From the NCBI RefSeq assembly GCF_947172395.1, contig NC_069094.1, positions 270,501 to 334,500 on the forward strand: 64,000 nucleotides of DNA. Direction: 5' to 3'. The position numbers and the translations under genes were made by a program. Source of the stretch: Bicyclus anynana (Eukaryota; Arthropoda; Insecta; Lepidoptera; Nymphalidae). The notes below the pieces were generated by a model. The model saw only the letters and a program-made list of their open reading frames with translations, made no database searches and was not told where the DNA came from. Each line of letters begins with the position of its first letter. Position 1 is the stretch's first letter. This document shows, piece after piece, positions 59,138-64,000 of this stretch.

Positions 59138-59305
59138 TCACTAGCGGACGTTCGCGACTTCATCCGCGTGGAATTCAGGTTTTCACAAATCCCGCGGGAA
59201 CCATAGATTTTTCCGGGATGAAAAGTAGCTTATGTGTTAATCCAGAGTAAAACTTATTTCCATTCCAAATTTCAGCCAAATCGCTTTACGCAGCAGCGTA
59301 AAGGA
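59138..59305 (-). repeat. Dispersed LINE-type tail repeat
   Basis: Reverse orientation: cactagcggacgttcgcgac, ggaattcaggttttcacaaa, then ccattccaaatttcagccaa. It is followed by the hairpin at 59345-59387. Confidence 0.6.
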
Positions 59306-59344
59306 GGAACAAACATACTTACATTTTGCGTGTGTAAGTTTTGC

Positions 59345-59387
59345 GGCGAAAGTTTTTGTGTGTGTAAGTGACACAAAAACTTTCGCC
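59345..59387. repeat. Perfect hairpin, 17-bp arms
   Basis: The arms 59345-59361 and 59371-59387 (ggcgaaagtttttgtgt and its inverse) have a 9-nt loop. It sits inside a LINE-type tail repeat next to 59138-59305. Confidence 0.85.
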
Positions 59388-60247
59388 TTTATAATATTTG
59401 TGTGATATAAGTATAGTTACAGCTTATGAGGTTTTGTATCAATATGATTCGAGTACTGGGTAAAGCTATGAGACATTGAGGTTGGTTTTCTTTCAAGCAC
59501 TTCATAGTAGCAGCCCGAACATGATAAGTCGGTGCTATTGAACCCCCGCACCTTGAAGGTCATGGTCAGTCGTAGATCCTAGTTACTGTCATTATGAATT
59601 TTTAGTTATTTTTACAGAGTAAACGTTATCACAATAAGCCCACCCGACTCCAGGACCTCAAGATCAAAAACCGTGTATGTTATCGCCGCATTGCAACGAC
59701 TTGCGGTACGGACGGCTTCAGTGTGCTTGAGCCGTCCACATCTCTTGTTGTGTAATTCTTTATGGGTTACTTGAAATAGACGGGGAGAGTGACTTGTGTG
59801 AGTGAGAGTGTTTGTTAACAGTCAAAGGCACCTTCAATCCTACCCACAACGTTCACAAGTGCGTGACTTCACTCAAGGTCATTCTCTGCCATTCTAGGGT
59901 CTTATTTTGGTTACAATTTGATTTGTTAATTAAGTTGTCCTGACAAATGTTGTAACATAACATTTGTTCGACATTAGTTTTCTTATTTTTGTAATCACTT
60001 CTGGCTAACCACTACACCACAGAAGCAGTTCAAGCCAGGTTTGCGACACATATGTGTCTCATAAAACAGTCAACCCTAAAACGATAATAAGTTAAATTGC
60101 CCCGCAGCAGGTACCGGCGGGTAGGTGATACCGTTAACAAAGAGCCATCAATCAAGCGAGCAGTTCCTAGAAGTCTGATCGTCGACACGTGAACGTTGCG
60201 TCGACGCTCTTCACCTCCGCCCTCTGATAGCGCGCACAAACACCGAT

Positions 60248-60300
60248 TGACGTCACCTACCCTATAAATACCGGCCTGAGTTAACACTGACGCGTGCCAC
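60248..60300 (+). promoter_or_regulatory. CRE plus TATA promoter-like block
   Basis: TGACGTCA (60248-60255) is followed by TATAAATA (60263-60270) with a gap of 7 bp, inside a locally GC-rich stretch (60100-60300). Spacing and content are those of a core promoter firing rightward around 60295. No gene is recognised downstream, so it may belong to an unseen gene or noncoding RNA, or be coincidental. Confidence 0.3.
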
Positions 60301-61374
60301 ATGTTGCTGTTGCGTTATATACTTGGTTTTGGGTACTTTTGACCCTAGCATATTCTAGTTGTGATAAAATCTCACCTATCATATAAAAAGTACTGAAAAA
60401 CAAACCGACAACTAAACGTTAAACCTTGGTTATAGAATTTTTGTAAGTGAACTATCTTTGAGTAGAATATTACTTACAAATGTTTTTAGTGTTTTCACAC
60501 ATAAAACAATAATATTTCCGTTAATCACAAAATTACTCATTTCAGAAACATTTATCTAAGATTAATACTCTACATGAAATGTAATTTGTAATGGAACTAC
60601 ATAATATAATGAAAGTTTAATCAATAAGCACATGGCTGTTATAACAAAAAAAAATCACAATAGATATGGATACTTTTCAACGTGATATATTACTAGATTT
60701 TCTCCAAAAACACGTCACTAATTGTTTTTTAACATGGCTGACACTTGACGGTAAAAGTGCTTGTAAACTAAGCCTACTCTTGAATTAAACGAGAAAGAAT
60801 TAGGGAACTTAAGCTTATGTATCCTAATAACTATACGAATTATGTCGACGAAGAATACCGGCTGATCCTTTCAGCGCTGGACGCCTATGACACTTACATA
60901 TAACGTGGCATAGTGGTGGAAAAGAATTTTCAAAATAGGTATAATACTCGTAGATCTAGATTAAAGTAGAAAATATAATTCTGTCCTGGTTAACAGTTCC
61001 CATTTCGTACACATCAAGATTTTATGAATAACTATCTACTGGGTCCTCTGTGCCTAGTATGAAGTATCCAAGTGTTAACACCTTATCTCTGGGAGATAAA
61101 GTTTAATTTCGCGTGACGCGGCGCAGATAACGCTGTGCACCTACACGCCACAGCCTCGGCCCGTCGGCCTCAATTCCACCGCGCCGAGGTTTCACAAATA
61201 ATTACTACGCAATATAATTAAAAAAGCCAATAACCTTACACATTAGTTATCGTATTACTGCTGTAACATTTTTGTAAGGGTGTTGGTTTGTTACCTACAG
61301 TCTTCAAACAATGCGTTTCCAGTGACGATTCATGGTTCCTAGACTTGATCTCTAATTATGAGCCTCATTAAAGG

Positions 61375-61620
61375 CTCAGTCACATAACTGGCGATGGAAC
61401 GAGGTTTGTATTTTCTCTTTGTGATCGAATCAGAAATGAGGAAGCAGAAGTCACTGACATAGCTCAACGAGTCGCCAAGTTGAAGAAGTACTGGTACTTT
61501 GGTGTCTTAAGGTGCGAAGGCCAGTGATTTCGACCGCCCTGGACCTGGAGAACTGATTACATGGAGCGAATTTTAGGAAGACGACTACCTACGACACTAC
61601 CTGTATGTATCCTGGCCATC
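61375..61620 (+). mobile_element. RTE-like LINE fragment with GAT-rich tail
   Basis: A frame reads IRNEEAEVTDIAQRVAKLKK and then decays, matching the RTE C-terminal block just before WxWAGHI. It ends in a (GATGAT)n tract near 61635-61652, typical of the 3' ends of these elements. Confidence 0.6.
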
Positions 61621-61992
61621 CATCGGGTGACGTGACGATGATGATGATGATGTTGTCTCCAAAAACTGTTAAAACCAACAAATTGTAAGAATAGAACAAA
61701 AATTGTGTAATTCAACAACATTATGTCAAACATTTTTTAGGAGACACGTCGTTTCGAATCACGTCAGTGCGAATTTTCCCAATATTTCATTATTATTTTT
61801 CCAACCGATTGGGCATAGTTCAAGGCAAATTAATATTGTATTAAACATGTACTCCGTACCGACTCGAAGTCTATGGTATTAAATAACAAGGTTGACTTGC
61901 TATTGTTTACGAAGACTACATTTTGAGTGGTGTACAACATGACGCCATTGATTGGTCCGTCAGTCCGTCAAGCGGAGGGATAGGAGGTGTTA

Positions 61993-62163
61993 GCCCTCAT
62001 TCGCACGAGAGTTTTTTTAACGGACGCTATAAAAGCGTTTGTGTTTAAAATGCTTTTTTTTAGAGCAGTGCTGCATTTTAAATTTTGGGCGTTGGAAATA
62101 TACCTTCATTTAACTTCATGCTATATATCCGTCCGTTAAAAAAACTCTCGTGTGAATGAGAGC
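61993..62163. mobile_element. 171-bp MITE with 33-bp terminal inverted repeats
   Basis: The ends match as inverted repeats at 31 of 33 positions (gccctcattcgcacgagagt at the left) and are flanked by TA on both sides. This suggests a Tc1/mariner-type non-autonomous element. There is no open frame. Confidence 0.8.
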
Positions 62164-62487
62164 TAATAGTTTAAATAGGTACATGAGCAGAGACACGGTT
62201 GTATGCTACTTAAAATGTATTTATTTTTTTTACTTATTCACGTTATGTAGGTGTAACAATAACAGATACGGATAACAACTTAATAATTATCTCTTTAGCG
62301 ATCCGTATTATTGTCCAATTCGCCAAATCCCTTGAGCCGTGCTGTCATTCAATGCTCATAATAACACGGCTTTATTTTTTACACAGATAAAAAAAAAATA
62401 TTCATAGGTGCCTCGATTATTTCCTCACAAAAAATATAGCATTATAGATACAGAGTACGGTAGACGTTGATAGTTATCAGAAGGTAA

Positions 62488-63243
62488 AAACTGGCCAAGT
62501 GTGAGTCGGGCCACGCGCAGTGTAGAGTTCCGTAGATTAAGTGATCACTTTAATCCCTTGTGTAATGCACAAAAATACCGATAAAGATATCCACACCATA
62601 GCATAGACGATAAAAACTCATCCTTACTTTGCATTTAGGAATGAACGCCAATTTTTTTCAATTTTCTTTTTACCACTTCAAAGACGTACCTAATTATTAA
62701 TATACATATCCATACCAAATTTCATTTTTCTAGTTTTATCAGACTCTGAGATATCATACTGAAAACTTTATCTTTTTAATTAACTACGGAATTAGTATGT
62801 AATTTTCGATTTACGTTTTTAAGTTGGTCGACTATTACTCTTTGAATAGCTATTGCTGCTGTTACTGTAATTTAATTACATATTATCCTATATTTGTGAT
62901 TTTTTTTCGGATCCATAAACCGTTTAGCCGGTAGGTAGAGGTTGGGGACACTCTCAGCTCTTGAATGCCTAATATTTTACAAAGGTATCCTAAAGTATTA
63001 TAAAAATACCCTTCGTATCATTCAATGACCTATCCAACGATAGGCACTATAAGATAAACGAGAAAAAAAGTCACCCCCACTTTACATGTAAGGGAGGTAA
63101 AAAGTTTAAAGGTTCTATTTTACGACTTTGTTCATATTTGTAATGTATATAATCATGCTAATTTACAGTTTTCTAGTAGTAATAGACAGACACACGGACA
63201 TGGCAAAACTGCAAGGGTTCCTTGTGGACTACGGAACCCTGAA
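62488..63243 (+). repeat. Long dispersed repeat of uncertain class
   Basis: It begins aactggccaagtgtgagtcg with gttccgtag and ends with acggacatggcaaaactgca...ctacggaaccct, a pair of blocks that usually bound one element in Lepidoptera. No usable open frame lies between them. A short relative of the end (gttcggaaccctaaaaa) is at 20450-20465. Confidence 0.5.
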
Positions 63244-63464
63244 TATGAGTTCACTATCGCTGCACACCAGCGAGTGTTATCAGTCACACACACACTCACA
63301 CTCCGACCATTCACCGCTGCCAGCGCCAGCGCCATTTTTGTGTTCACATATCAATGAGCGTAACGTGGAAATAGTACCTATACAATAGTAATAAAAAAAT
63401 TGTTCATTGTTTTAATGAAAAAGTTTATTGTTCTGCGTTTTTGTAACAAGATAATCCCTATCAA

Positions 63465-63507
63465 ACATTTATTGTAGAAGTTATTTAGTAACTTCTACAA
63501 TAAATGT
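63465..63507. repeat. Perfect hairpin, 19-bp arms
   Basis: The arms 63465-63483 and 63489-63507 (acatttattgtagaagtta and its inverse) have a 5-nt loop (tttag). Confidence 0.88.
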
Positions 63508-63687
63508 ACGAAAACAACATAATTTACTTTATAGTAGTTTAAACTTAGAGAGAGAGAATTTTTCTCAAGGTATATTGTAAGGTATACAAATATCGTACCT
63601 GTATCATAAAATAAGACATCCGGTCGCTTTCCAAAATATCTAGTCGCCTAATGGAAGACTCCACTAATCCGCATCAGTGCAAGTGTG

Positions 63688-63962
63688 CATTTTAAGATTT
63701 TTTAATATCACATGTCTTAATCGGTGAAGGAAAATCATCGCGAGGAAACCTGCATACCAGAGAATTTCCTTAATTCTCTGCCTGTGTGAAGTCTGCCAAT
63801 CCGCAGCCAGCGTGACTAGACAACGGACTATTGGCCTAACCCCTCTCATTCATTCTCATTCTCATCATCACTTACTATCAGGTGAAATTGTAGTCAAGGG
63901 ATTACTTAAAAATTCTGAGACTCGAGTTCAGCAGGGAGCCGAATGATCATCATGATGATGAT
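63688..63962 (+). mobile_element. SINE family B, 5'-truncated, with a family A tail inserted in it
   Basis: Family B sequence runs from aatatcacatgtcttaatcg to the cctctcatt motif at about 63850. It is interrupted at 63862-63906 by the family A 3' tail (acttactatcaggtgaaatt) and then resumes with attctgagactcgagttcag and the GAT tail. Confidence 0.7.
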
Positions 63963-64000
63963 ATTTCTAACTGCTTCGTTGGTCCAGTGTCCAGCCCAAG

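Larger units (their letters stand above)
39601..64000. other. Gene-poor region upstream of zfh1
   Basis: 24 kb without a confident gene. Apart from the transposon remnants listed, it contains GC-rich islands at 56368-56480, 58900-59110, 60100-60300 and 61105-61190 in otherwise AT-rich DNA. Developmental regulators often have such upstream deserts with enhancers; this is a possibility only. Confidence 0.6.

Noticed and set aside
60030..60302. 90-codon minus-strand frame with Cys/Arg-rich product
   Set aside because: It overlaps a locally GC-rich promoter-like block, shows no recognisable motif and has no splice partners.
1..64000. CRISPR array, bacterial operon or phage features
   Set aside because: The DNA is eukaryotic: the genes have introns. 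The only regular repeats are tandem, not spaced.

Overview
The window is lepidopteran (moth or butterfly) nuclear DNA. The evidence is AT-rich intergenic DNA, short introns, tRNA-derived SINEs with GAT-rich tails of the type common in Lepidoptera, RTE-like LINE scraps, TA-flanked MITEs, and two recognisable arthropod genes, both on the minus strand. Identification rests on reading the proteins and splice sites by eye; no database search was possible.

Region 1 (1-19.3 kb) is almost entirely one gene, the E3 ubiquitin ligase Listerin (LTN1) of ribosome-associated quality control. I could chain 25 coding exons from the start codon at 19291 to the penultimate RING exon at 207. Every intron phase agrees, giving 5478 nt and 1826 codons. 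The last exon, with the final two RING cysteines, lies beyond base 1. Very GC-rich exons (Ala/Arg/Leu-rich) alternate with AT-rich ones.

Region 2 (19.3-26.9 kb) is an AT-rich gene-free interval with LINE/SINE debris. Region 3 (26.9-38.9 kb) is zfh1, the insect ZEB orthologue: a zinc finger, three more zinc fingers, a fifth finger, a homeodomain, a CtBP-binding PLDLS motif and three C-terminal fingers. The 849-codon model has four coding exons and an 8-kb first intron, and a CpG-rich block at 39.16-39.6 kb probably marks the promoter. Region 4 (39.6-64 kb) has no confident gene. It holds a decayed pogo-like DNA transposon with good terminal inverted repeats, MITEs, SINEs (one nested in another), RTE-like fragments, several GC-rich islands that could be zfh1 enhancers, and a promoter-like CRE plus TATA block.

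The most unusual signal is shared by both genes. Three separate tandem arrays (101-bp, 84-bp and 64-bp units) each sit exactly across a 5' splice site and repeat the exon end plus the donor into the intron, giving 2 to 9 identical donors in a row. A second recurring signal is a set of near-perfect short hairpins (15-24 bp arms, loops of 3-15 nt), one carrying a palindromic CRE in each arm.
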